A stretch of DNA of 5,451 bases from Betaproteobacteria bacterium RBG_16_58_11 (GTDB lineage Bacteria; Pseudomonadota; Gammaproteobacteria; Burkholderiales; Thiobacteraceae), in assembly GCA_001770235.1 (NCBI GenBank), contig MEQN01000130.1, positions 29,243 through 34,693 on the forward strand, given 5' to 3'. The notes beneath the pieces were generated by a model. That model saw nothing but the letters and a program-made list of their open reading frames with translations, did not search any database and was not told the DNA's origin. How positions within the stretch are numbered: position 1 is the first letter of the stretch; every line of letters begins with the position of its first letter. Positions 1 through 5,451 of this stretch are shown here, piece after piece. The position numbers and the translations under genes are program-made.

Positions 1-966
1 TGTCAGCACATTAAACAGCGCAGCGGTGTGCACGTCCTGCACCGCGCGGATGACGCGGCGGGGGCGATGCAGACGCGCTTGCCGGGCGCGAAACAAAGAG
101 GCATACAGATGCAGCAGCGTGGCAATCGTGTATGCCGCAAGCAAGGGCGGAATCATGGCCGAGACCAAGGTGTAGGGCTGGCCGATGGCGGTCAAAGCGG
201 CTACCGATGTGGTGACGACCGTGCTCATGGCGATTGCGCCGATGACAACCGGCGCAACCCTGCCTACCACTCAAGCCAGAAGGGCAATGCCGATGATCAT
301 GGTGAGCGGAATCAGCACAAAACTGTCCGCCAGCATGGAGCGCAGTTGCGCGGTGTCTAATGCGATCGGCCCGGCGAGCGATACCAGATGTTGCTCAAGG
401 CCGGCAGCCTTCACCGCTTGGTGAAAAGCGTGTTCAATCGATTCGCGTTGCCGGCTTTGGCTCAGGTTTTTCGGGCGCACGAGGATGGCCAGCGCGGAGC
501 CGTCCTTGGCGGCAATCATGCCTGGCGCGAAGCGGTCGGCGATAATTCGTGCGCGGCGTTGCGCCGGTGTGGAGCCGGCGAGTCGTTTCGGGTCAATCAG
601 CACTTCCACCGCGAATCCGTCTTCGGTCGCGGCAATATGATCGACGTTGGTGACCGAGAACACGCGGTCAACCAACGGGTGCTTTTCCATTTGCTTTGCA
701 ACCTGATTCAGGGCCGTAAGCACTTTGTCGGAATAGAGGTCTTCGCCGACAAAAGCGCCAATTAAAAATTCATCGCTGGGGAATTCCTTGCGCAAGCTTT
801 GATCGAGCTTGACCGCAGGCGCGTCGGAAGGGAAATAGAGCTCGGGAGCGTTATTAAAGTCGATGTGAAGAAAAATAAAAACCACGGCGGCGATGTTGAT
901 CGCCGCCAGCAGCGTAACCGCTAGGCGCCAGGGAAGCAGGCGCTTGGTTAATAGCGGGCTTGCCAC
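1..966 (-). pseudogene. RND/MMPL-family permease, N-terminal part, interrupted by in-frame TGA and cut by the window edge
   Basis: An inner-membrane RND-superfamily (MMPL-like) transporter that would move a hydrophobic substrate using the proton gradient. The first open stretch is 231 residues from a GTG at 964-966. It has a first membrane segment at about residues 16-36, a periplasmic domain at about 37-210 (containing LAGPIALDTAQLRSMLADS, typical just before TM2), and TM2 at about 214-231. A TGA at 271-273 then stops translation. The same frame reads on without another stop to base 1 for 90 more codons with textbook RND features: a further membrane segment beginning VVGRVAPVVIGA, then TLVSAMIPPLLAAYTIA, then HTAALFNVLT, matching the family's TM3-TM4 region and the segment before 'TT-GF'. 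The start overlaps the upstream barrel gene by 19 bases, suggesting translational coupling; no strong Shine-Dalgarno is visible. The full family protein is usually about 750-900 residues, so most of the gene lies left of the window. Family assignment is firm; functional status is uncertain, and the substrate is unknown. Confidence 0.8.
271..273 (-). other. in-frame TGA interrupting the permease
   Basis: On the minus strand the codons read CTT CTG GCT TGA GTG GTA GGC. Homology-like sequence flanks both sides in one frame, so this is a point substitution and not a frameshift. TGG (Trp) to TGA is the simplest explanation, since a tryptophan is plausible at the end of TM2 in this family (from memory, not checked). 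A GTG directly follows the stop, so low-level reinitiation is possible but not shown. No other TGA interrupts the other genes, so there is no sign of a genome-wide recoded UGA. Confidence 0.75.
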
Positions 967-2342
967 CCGAGTACGATCATCTCATGGTCGCGATGAAAGC
1001 CGCCCAGCCCGCGATCATCGCCACTGAAGAAATGGGCGCCCAAATAGATTTCATAGGGCTCAAACCCAAGATAAGTGAGTTTGGGATTCAGATACCTATC
1101 CCGGTGATTGACGCCGGCCAGGAATCGAAGGTTGGCGCGCCAACGGCCTTGGCCGAAGGGATGCTCAAGTTCACCGGTCACCCCGTAGAAATTTTTACGC
1201 TCCAATAACAGCTCGTTGGTGCGTAACTGGTGAGCCGCCAACTGTATCGTGGCGCGCGTTTCTCCATCGCCGGGAAAAAATTCGGCCCCAGCCACGAGGT
1301 CGATCGCGGATTTGGTGAGATAGCGCAAATCCTGGGTCGTTGCCGGCACATCGGAAGAGTAAGCCGCCTCAACCCGCCAAGTCGCCCCCGCGCCCTGCAA
1401 TTCCAGCTCCGCGCCCGCCACCGTGCTCATCGGGTGTATGGCGGTGAAAGTCGGGCCAGTGACGCTGGCGAGCGCGGCAGCGGCCGAGCCCGATAGCAAG
1501 GGGGCGCGTAACGCCGGGTTTAACTGATAGTAAGGCGCCGATTGCCGCGCCCGCTGCAAGCTCAGCCCCCAATCGAAGCCGCCTCCGGTTTGGGTGATGC
1601 GGATTCCTCCACCGCCCGCGCCATGATTGTCTTCACTGAAGGAACCGTTCTGCACAAGATAGGTGAGCGCCGGGGAGGGTTCGACCCCGATGATGCGTCC
1701 CCGCTGACGGTCGACCGGGTGCCATACGCTTTCCCAGGGAGGCAGCTTGGCTTCTTGGAACTTGGGTACCCAGACCAAGTCCGCTTTCAGGTCATCAAAG
1801 AACTTTTCGAGCCGAACGGCAGGAACAGCGCGGCGCCGATCAGGCAGGCCATCGAGGATGAAGCGGTTAAGATCGGCCCGGCTTAACCGGTCGATGGGCG
1901 GTATCTCGTCCGTGCGGCCCCACAGGATGTTTTGCGCGCCCACGGTAAAGCGCGCACCCTGGCCTCGCCAGCGAATAAAGTTTTCGGTGTAATCGGCGCG
2001 CAACCGGCTGAAGTCAGGCGACCCCGTTTGCAAATAGCCATCCAAGCGCCCGCCCAGTTGAAACTCCCATTGCTGATCCGGTTGCCAATTAAAGCTCGCT
2101 GCCGCGTGGGCATAGTTGCTGGAGTCGGGAGCGGTTCCATCCAGAAAGACGCCGCTTTCCAGCCTTAGCCGGTCGATCTTAAATACCGCGCCCTTGGCAG
2201 ACGTTTTTTTCTTTTTGACGGATTTTGCCTTCTGCGATCCGGCAGCGGGTTCATCCCCCTCGTCCTCGACGGCGAAGCAAGCCGTGCTCAATGTTATTAA
2301 GCACAGCGTAAGCAGCGCGCCAAAAAATTGCGGTTTCTTCAT
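948..2342 (-). CDS. predicted outer-membrane beta-barrel (porin-like) protein of the RND/LolA-like operon
   Basis: A 464-residue exported protein. A signal peptide covers residues 1-24 (KK, then a hydrophobic core, cleavage probably after ACFA). The cysteine at 22 is not in a proper lipobox (S-T-A-C), so signal peptidase I is more likely. Residues 25-53 form a charged, low-complexity linker, acidic first (EDEGDE) and then lysine-rich (K43-K46). From about residue 54 to the end the sequence alternates polar and hydrophobic/aromatic residues with Gly/Asn/Asp turns (for example WEFQLGGRLDGYLQTG, RFTVGAQNILWGR, YEIYLGAHFFSGDD) and ends in the strand MIVLGWQARY with a terminal aromatic, as in outer-membrane barrels. 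It resembles the DUF1302/alginate-export type of porin in feel and in gene context, but I cannot assign a family. The start is supported by a strong Shine-Dalgarno. It sits 30 bases after the LolA-like gene and overlaps the permease gene by 19 bases. Likely role: the outer-membrane component of an envelope transport system (inference). Confidence 0.8.
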   Translation of the reverse strand: MKKPQFFGALLTLCLITLSTACFAVEDEGDEPAAGSQKAKSVKKKKTSAKGAVFKIDRLRLESGVFLDGTAPDSSNYAHAAASFNWQPDQQWEFQLGGRLDGYLQTGSPDFSRLRADYTENFIRWRGQGARFTVGAQNILWGRTDEIPPIDRLSRADLNRFILDGLPDRRRAVPAVRLEKFFDDLKADLVWVPKFQEAKLPPWESVWHPVDRQRGRIIGVEPSPALTYLVQNGSFSEDNHGAGGGGIRITQTGGGFDWGLSLQRARQSAPYYQLNPALRAPLLSGSAAAALASVTGPTFTAIHPMSTVAGAELELQGAGATWRVEAAYSSDVPATTQDLRYLTKSAIDLVAGAEFFPGDGETRATIQLAAHQLRTNELLLERKNFYGVTGELEHPFGQGRWRANLRFLAGVNHRDRYLNPKLTYLGFEPYEIYLGAHFFSGDDRGLGGFHRDHEMIVLGWQARY

Positions 2343-2349
2343 GCCTCCC

Positions 2350-2354
2350 CCTCC
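2350..2354 (-). promoter_or_regulatory. Shine-Dalgarno of the barrel gene
   Basis: The minus strand reads GGTAAGGGAGGGGGAGGC directly before the ATG at 2340-2342. The GGAGG at 2350-2354 is 7 bases from the ATG, which is ideal. A second GGAGG at 2344-2348 is too close to work. This fixes the start and contrasts with the genes before and after it, which lack an evident site. Confidence 0.75.
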
Positions 2355-2372
2355 CTTACCTAGAGTCGCCCG

Positions 2373-3191
2373 CTAGGGGCGGTATTCGTCCTCGGCGTCT
2401 TCGTCTTCCAATGTTTGCGTGGTGAACAAGGATGCCGGCAACTTGCGGTCATACAGAATCTTTTCGATCGTCAGCCGGGTGTGATTACCGGTTGCCATAT
2501 CTGTCATGGCGCTATCCAGCACGGTCCAATAACCCTGAATCTTGTTCATCTTCCTTACCGCCCAGCGCTTGCTCGCCTGCGTTTCGCTTTTTTCGTAAAA
2601 ATCGATACGCAGCGCCAATAGGCTGTTGGGATCAATCCAGCTTACACGTTTCAAATAGATAGAGTTGCCGGGGTCGGCCGGAATGCTTTCCAGCAACTCG
2701 CATTGAATTCCATTAAAGGTTTCATGGCCAAGAATGCGATGAAGGTCCTGGGATGGTTTGCGTTCGCGTAAATCTTCGTAAAAGTATTCTGAGTTTACAA
2801 AACGCCCGCCTTTACGGGAGGCGCTGATTCGCCGCACCCGCCCAAGCGCCGGCAAATATATCCATTGGCCGGTTTCAGCATTGGAGTAGTCGACAGTCAA
2901 TAAGCCCGTGCCATTGATGTCGGCGGGCTCCGAAAACCGGATCAGCGTGGACGCTTCCCCCGGTTTTTTTTCCAGCCGATAGCTGATCAAACGCCGCACC
3001 CGGGGGGCGCGGCCTTCTTCGGTAAGCGTCATGGTGGAGGCGGCAACGGAATCTTTGCCTTTCGGCCGCTCATAAACCCTCTGGGCGAGTTGATCCCCGG
3101 CTGTATCTGCCCACGCCCCGCCGCTGACAATCGGCAACAGCATGCCGATTAGCAAGCAATAAGCCTGACGCCTTATCAAGTCAATTGTCAT
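2373..3191 (-). CDS. LolA-like periplasmic 'outer membrane lipoprotein-sorting' protein
   Basis: A 272-residue exported protein of the LolA-like family often annotated 'outer membrane lipoprotein-sorting protein'. The fold is a half-barrel that shelters acyl chains or other hydrophobic cargo in the periplasm. A signal peptide is clear: RR at 7-8, hydrophobic core 11-25, cleavage after AWA (residues 26-28). Family-like segments follow in order: TLTEEG with RRLISYRLEKKPGEASTL (54-84), WIYLPALGRVRRIS (110-123), FVNSEYFYEDL (131-141, the family's 'DFSYEDL'-like block), SLLALRIDFYEK (190-201), YWTVLDSAMTDMATG (221-235), then TRLTIEKILYD ending in LFTTQTLE. Residues 262-270 form a very acidic tail (EDEDAEDEY). 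Length is normal for the family. It is the first gene of the operon, followed after 30 bases by the barrel gene, so it probably ferries substrate between the RND permease and the outer membrane (inference). It is not the housekeeping LolA: that gene usually lacks an RND/barrel partner. No Shine-Dalgarno is visible before the ATG. Confidence 0.85.
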   Translation of the reverse strand: MTIDLIRRQAYCLLIGMLLPIVSGGAWADTAGDQLAQRVYERPKGKDSVAASTMTLTEEGRAPRVRRLISYRLEKKPGEASTLIRFSEPADINGTGLLTVDYSNAETGQWIYLPALGRVRRISASRKGGRFVNSEYFYEDLRERKPSQDLHRILGHETFNGIQCELLESIPADPGNSIYLKRVSWIDPNSLLALRIDFYEKSETQASKRWAVRKMNKIQGYWTVLDSAMTDMATGNHTRLTIEKILYDRKLPASLFTTQTLEDEDAEDEYRP

Positions 3192-3222
3192 TGATATAAT
3201 TGTACCAGATTATCTATTTATT

Positions 3223-3250
3223 ACCATAGCTTACGGCAGAGTCTTGTCAA
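3223..3250 (-). promoter_or_regulatory. candidate sigma-70 promoter of the LolA-like/barrel/RND operon
   Basis: On the minus strand a perfect TTGACA (3245-3250) is followed after 16 bases by TATGGT (3223-3228), a 4/6 match to TATAAT. Transcription would start near 3215, leaving a leader of about 25 bases. An alternative extended -10 (TGGTACAAT, 3199-3207) would give an almost leaderless mRNA, but it has no matching -35. Read by eye, not scored. Confidence 0.5.
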
Positions 3251-3497
3251 TGGACTTTAAATGCCCGCCTCGATTCAGTCGGGCTTCTTAACGCCTCGGT
3301 AAAGGGCGGGCCGGAAGATGCTATCTCAAACATAACTATAGTGTCGGGAATCAAGCGCACGTATATATGATTAGTTGCCCGATAATTACATCGATAAACC
3401 CATAAATAACCCAGTTAAATCAATGTAGTATATTTGATAGTCGGCGCTTGACTGCTTGCCTAAGCGGGGGCAGGGAGGTATCCCCGATAAGTAATGT

Positions 3498-3511
3498 CCG
3501 GCCTGTGCCGG
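3498..3511. repeat. short palindrome, possible activator site
   Basis: CCGGC-CTGT-GCCGG, a perfect 5-base inverted repeat with a 4-base spacer, centred about 115 bases before the predicted sigma-54 transcription start. TGT triplets recur every 9 bases through it (3495, 3504, 3513). The distance suits an enhancer-binding-protein site, but the palindrome is short enough to occur by chance. Confidence 0.35.
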
Positions 3512-3541
3512 CTGTCGAAAAATTTTACACAATTGCCATAA

Positions 3542-3555
3542 GCGCCCCCAGGCGC
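3542..3555. repeat. second short palindrome of the same 5-4-5 geometry
   Basis: GCGCC-CCCA-GGCGC, perfect 5-base arms with a 4-base spacer, centred 44 bases (about four helical turns) downstream of the first palindrome and about 71 bases before the predicted start. The arm sequences differ from the first, so a shared binding protein is only a possibility. Confidence 0.3.
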
Positions 3556-3562
3556 AAGCGTT

Positions 3563-3575
3563 AACCAATTGTTTA
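3563..3575 (+). promoter_or_regulatory. candidate IHF-binding site
   Basis: AACCAATTGTTTA matches the IHF consensus WATCAANNNNTTR at every fixed position except one (C for T at position 3). It lies about 45-57 bases before the predicted start, between the palindromes and the -24 box, where IHF usually bends DNA at sigma-54 promoters. Confidence 0.4.
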
Positions 3576-3592
3576 TTCGCGGCTTTTTGTTT

Positions 3593-3609
3593 CTGGCACG
3601 GTCTCTGCT
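3593..3609 (+). promoter_or_regulatory. sigma-54 (RpoN) -24/-12 promoter of the PEP-CTERM gene
   Basis: CTGGCACG (3593-3600), four bases, then CTGCT (3605-3609). The first block matches the consensus YTGGCACG fully. The second differs from TTGCW at one base and keeps the essential GC. The invariant GG (3595-3596) and GC (3607-3608) are exactly 10 bases apart. The predicted start is near 3620, giving a leader of about 78 bases. Many PEP-CTERM genes of exopolysaccharide-producing Proteobacteria are known or proposed to be RpoN-dependent with the PrsK/PrsR two-component system, which fits this position. The promoter would need an activator encoded elsewhere. Confidence 0.75.
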
Positions 3610-3684
3610 TTACATAAGGCAAGTCATCAAGGCGACATAACTTGCCGACTAAACGGAAGTTAAGTTTTTTGCAAATTAAATTTT

Positions 3685-3689
3685 AGGAG
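3685..3689 (+). promoter_or_regulatory. Shine-Dalgarno of the PEP-CTERM gene
   Basis: AGGAG lies 8 bases before the ATG at 3698-3700, and the codons after that ATG directly encode the signal peptide. This fixes the start. Confidence 0.8.
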
Positions 3690-3697
3690 TTATAACC

Positions 3698-4663
3698 ATG
3701 AAAACCAAAGCTCTGAAAGCCCTGTTCATCGCGGCTGGCCTTAGCCTCCTGGCGTCGAGTTCGGCCTTCGCGTTGACCGATCCCTATAGCTACCTGTCAG
3801 GCGGTAGTTACCGCATGAAGTACTCCAACTGGGAGCAGCTCGGCGGCGATCTCGTCAATAGCAGCGGCTATGCTAATTTTACCCCCGGCTCTTATGCCAA
3901 TACGGGCGAGGATCTGCGTGGTCTAGTGCAAGTGACCCAGATATTCAATCCGTCGTCCAATACTACCCCGGCCTGGCAGGATGGCGTAGGCGGCGCGCAT
4001 ATTTGGGGTGTTTTCTACGGCTTCTCGGTAAATAGCGTAACCGCTACGGACGCGCATTTCTCCGGTGGCGTGATTGAACTATATACCCTGGCGGCCAATA
4101 TCAACCCGTTTACGACGGGGACGGGTGAATGGACCGGCGGAATCGGTGGCGCCACGTACAAATCGATCAACGACCTGAACAGTGATGGCGTGCGCGATGT
4201 AACGCCATGGCTGACCGCGCGCTTTGCCTCCGGGACTGATCCTGCGAATGCCCTGACCACCCTGGCCGCGATAATCGATAGTTCCGTGGTACCAATCAAT
4301 GGGACTGGCGCAGGTTATTTCAATGTGGTTGAAGCCGGCGATACGGTTCCGGTGGGCCTGCATAACGGCATCCCGGGCACGCAGTTCAATACCAATAGCG
4401 TTGCCACGGTGTTTGGCCTGCGTGATGCGATCCTGGCGAACCGCTTTAACACCCCGGTCGATCTCGACAGTGACGGCTTTGACGATAACTCGGGTGTGCC
4501 TTGCGTCCCTGGAGCGGGCCTAGCTTGCCAGTTGTTCCAAGGCAACTGGCACTTCGTGAGTGAAGATCCGGTGCGCGGCGTGATTCCCGAGCCGGGTTCA
4601 ATGTTCCTCCTCGGCGCCGGTCTGTTGGGCTTCGCCCTCAGCCGCCGCAAGCAGCGCGGCTAA
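3698..4663 (+). CDS. secreted PEP-CTERM sorting domain protein with two calcium-loop-like motifs
   Basis: A 321-residue protein exported by Sec and then handled by an exosortase. The signal peptide is residues 1-25 (MKTKALK, hydrophobic core, cleavage after AFA). The C-terminus carries the tripartite sorting signal: PEPGS (297-301), a hydrophobic segment (302-314) and a basic tail RRKQRG (316-321). The mature part is rich in Gly, Asn, Ser and Thr with few lysines, as in surface or matrix proteins. Two acidic loops follow the EF-hand/dockerin pattern: D159-x-N161-x-D163-G-V-x-D167, and D255-x-D257-x-D259-G-F-x-D263. C269 and C277 could form a small disulfide loop. I recognise no catalytic domain. 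A sigma-54 promoter and a good ribosome site precede it and a terminator follows, so it is transcribed alone. The exosortase and exopolysaccharide genes it needs are not in the window. Role is probably extracellular matrix or cell aggregation (inference from PEP-CTERM proteins in floc-formers). Confidence 0.92.
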   Translation: MKTKALKALFIAAGLSLLASSSAFALTDPYSYLSGGSYRMKYSNWEQLGGDLVNSSGYANFTPGSYANTGEDLRGLVQVTQIFNPSSNTTPAWQDGVGGAHIWGVFYGFSVNSVTATDAHFSGGVIELYTLAANINPFTTGTGEWTGGIGGATYKSINDLNSDGVRDVTPWLTARFASGTDPANALTTLAAIIDSSVVPINGTGAGYFNVVEAGDTVPVGLHNGIPGTQFNTNSVATVFGLRDAILANRFNTPVDLDSDGFDDNSGVPCVPGAGLACQLFQGNWHFVSEDPVRGVIPEPGSMFLLGAGLLGFALSRRKQRG

Positions 4664-4683
4664 TACACAGCGCGCCGCAAGTT

Positions 4684-4713
4684 AAAAAGCCGGGGGTTTC
4701 CCCGGCTTTTTTT
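4684..4713 (+). terminator. rho-independent terminator after the PEP-CTERM gene, possibly bidirectional
   Basis: GCCGGGG (4689-4695) pairs with CCCCGGC (4700-4706) around a GTTT loop, extended by five A:T pairs, and is followed by seven T (4707-4713). The stop codon is about 25 bases upstream. On the minus strand the A-run (4684-4688) becomes a T-run, so it could also end transcription of the convergent ThiF-like gene. Confidence 0.9.
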
Positions 4714-4753
4714 CGTCTATGTGTTGTCTAGTGTAGTGCCGAAGGAAAATATT

Positions 4754-4781
4754 AACGGGCTATGTGTAACGGGCTATGTGT
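4754..4781 (+). repeat. exact 14-base tandem duplication
   Basis: AACGGGCTATGTGT occurs twice in immediate succession (4754-4767 and 4768-4781), in the non-coding spacer between two convergent genes. It most likely arose by replication slippage. No function is apparent. Confidence 0.85.
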
Positions 4782-4825
4782 GCGCTCGTCCGACTGCATT
4801 TGGCAATGCGATTGGTGATTTTTGC

Positions 4826-5451
4826 TTAGATACCCAGTTGGCGCTTAGCAATAGCGACCGCCAAGCGGTTCATCCAGTTGCGATTTCCGCCTGGGCGCCA
4901 GGTTCGAACCAGTTTATTGCGGTAAGCATCAAATTGGATGGCGTAGGGTGCGGAATAGACCTTGCCGCGCTTCAGCAGAATTTTTAGCGCCTGGGTCGCG
5001 ACTACGCCGGCGCAAAGGTAGCAGCCCATAACCGTGGAAGGCCCGGTGCGCTCGGCCAGATTGACGCGGCTGCGATCCATTAAGTAATGCCGGTGCAGCA
5101 TGCCCGGCGCAAAGCCAATCAGAAATTGGATGGCTTTTTCGGCATCCGTCAACCCGGTGAGACGGAAATACTCTTCGAAAGTCATCCTGCCCGGCAGGAA
5201 TGCCACCATCGCGGCGCTCATCCCCAAGGGCGCGGCGGTGATTGCCGGAATCCCCCGTTCGGCGCAAGTTCGGAACACGGCTTCGCGTGCCGCCGAGGCG
5301 AAGAAATCAATTCCGTCCACATAAAGATCGACCCCATTCAAAAACTCATGGACATTGGATTCATCCACCTTTCCGGCAAAGAGCCTGATGTCCATCGAGG
5401 GGTTGATGTCGCGGGCCTGCTCGGCCATTGCTTCCACCTTGGGGCGGCCCA
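4826..5451 (-). CDS. ThiF/E1-like adenylyltransferase, C-terminal part (runs off right edge)
   Basis: The frame is open from the right edge of the window to TAA at 4826-4828, about 208 codons, so the N-terminus with the nucleotide-binding GxGxxG is missing. The visible part is the C-terminal half of a ThiF/MoeB/E1-type fold: ARDINPSMDIRLF (the usual 'NP-v-i' strand), VDLYVDGIDFF followed by AAREAVF (the family's D-x-x-D-N block and arginine, here with Phe in place of Asn), GIPAITAAPLG, a segment around MTFEEYF, and GPSTVMGCYLCAGVVATQA with the helix ALKILLKRG (the conserved 'G-q-a-eaiK-L' end). These enzymes activate the C-terminus of a small protein or a substrate carboxylate with ATP. Only one CxxC (CYLC) is visible, so the two-CxxC zinc site of MoeB/ThiF seems absent from this part. 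The internal GTG at 5435-5437 is not a credible start because the homology continues upstream of it. Partner and pathway are unknown. It is convergent with the PEP-CTERM gene and unlikely to share its regulation. Confidence 0.85.
   Translation of the reverse strand, partial: GRPKVEAMAEQARDINPSMDIRLFAGKVDESNVHEFLNGVDLYVDGIDFFASAAREAVFRTCAERGIPAITAAPLGMSAAMVAFLPGRMTFEEYFRLTGLTDAEKAIQFLIGFAPGMLHRHYLMDRSRVNLAERTGPSTVMGCYLCAGVVATQALKILLKRGKVYSAPYAIQFDAYRNKLVRTWRPGGNRNWMNRLAVAIAKRQLGI

Larger units (their letters stand above)
3192..3697. other. 506-base divergent intergenic regulatory region
   Basis: No convincing gene is present; the one longer minus-strand frame here (3386-3622) has no signal, motif or ribosome site. 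The region is AT-rich compared with its neighbours. It holds the leftward sigma-70 candidate (3223-3250), two short palindromes (3498-3511, 3542-3555), an IHF-like site (3563-3575), the rightward sigma-54 promoter (3593-3609) and a leader of roughly 78 bases with the Shine-Dalgarno of the PEP-CTERM gene. The octamer CCCGATAA occurs twice, at 3378-3385 and 3483-3490, 105 bases apart. A weak GC hairpin at 3263-3284 lacks a proper T-tract. The 3290-3480 stretch otherwise shows nothing I can name. Confidence 0.6.

Noticed and set aside
11..274. Minus-strand open frame of 87 residues
   Set aside because: It lies in a different frame from the RND coding sequence covering the same bases; composition is His/Arg/Cys-rich with no motif, typical of a shadow frame.
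2277..2288. Lipoprotein signal (cysteine at residue 22 of the barrel protein)
   Set aside because: The residues before the cysteine are S-T-A; a lipobox needs Leu, Val or Ile at the first of these positions, and a good signal peptidase I site follows at CFA.
3263..3284. Hairpin GCCCG...CGGGC as a terminator
   Set aside because: Five-base stem with a large, mostly unpaired loop, followed only by TTCTTA, and there is no gene upstream on that strand to terminate.
3378..3490. CCCGATAA repeated 105 bases apart as a regulatory repeat
   Set aside because: Only 8 bases match and the copies are not inverted; by-eye chance likelihood is too high to call a site.
3386..3622. Minus-strand open frame of 78 residues in the intergenic region
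   Set aside because: It covers the sigma-54 promoter and palindromes, has no convincing ribosome site and no recognisable motif, so it is probably chance.
4721..4987. Plus-strand open frame of 88 residues after the terminator
   Set aside because: It runs antisense through the ThiF-like gene and includes the tandem repeat; no ribosome site or motif.

Overview
The window looks like a piece of a moderately GC-rich proteobacterial chromosome, probably beta- or gammaproteobacterial. The reasons are a Gram-negative envelope gene set (periplasmic LolA-like protein, outer-membrane barrel, RND permease), a secreted protein with a PEP-CTERM tail (common in floc- and biofilm-forming Proteobacteria that make exopolysaccharide), and a sigma-54 type promoter in front of it. 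I cannot name the genus from the sequence.

Positions 1-3250 (minus strand) hold a compact operon read right to left. It starts with a plausible sigma-70 promoter (3223-3250). Next come an exported LolA-like 'outer membrane lipoprotein-sorting' protein (2373-3191), a 30-base gap, a predicted outer-membrane beta-barrel (948-2342), a 19-base overlap, and an RND/MMPL-family permease (966 down to the window edge). Together they cover inner membrane, periplasm and outer membrane, which suggests a system that moves a hydrophobic or lipid-like substrate across the envelope. The permease reading frame is interrupted by a single in-frame TGA at 271-273. The same frame continues with clear RND sequence to the window edge, so the gene is a recent nonsense pseudogene, a sequencing or assembly error, or a read-through/reinitiation case.

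Positions 3192-3697 are a 506-base AT-rich divergent intergenic region. Besides the leftward promoter it holds a near-consensus -24/-12 (sigma-54) promoter at 3593-3609 facing right. Upstream of that lie a one-mismatch match to the IHF consensus (3563-3575) and two short palindromes (3498-3511, 3542-3555), an arrangement expected of an activator-dependent sigma-54 promoter.

Positions 3698-4663 (plus strand) encode a secreted PEP-CTERM protein with two EF-hand-like DxDxDG acidic loops. It is followed by a strong rho-independent terminator (4684-4713) that could serve both strands.

Positions 4714-4825 are a short spacer with an exact 14-base tandem duplication. Positions 4826-5451 (minus strand) are the C-terminal part of a ThiF/E1-like adenylyltransferase that runs off the right edge. 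No tRNA, rRNA, CRISPR or insertion sequence was recognised.
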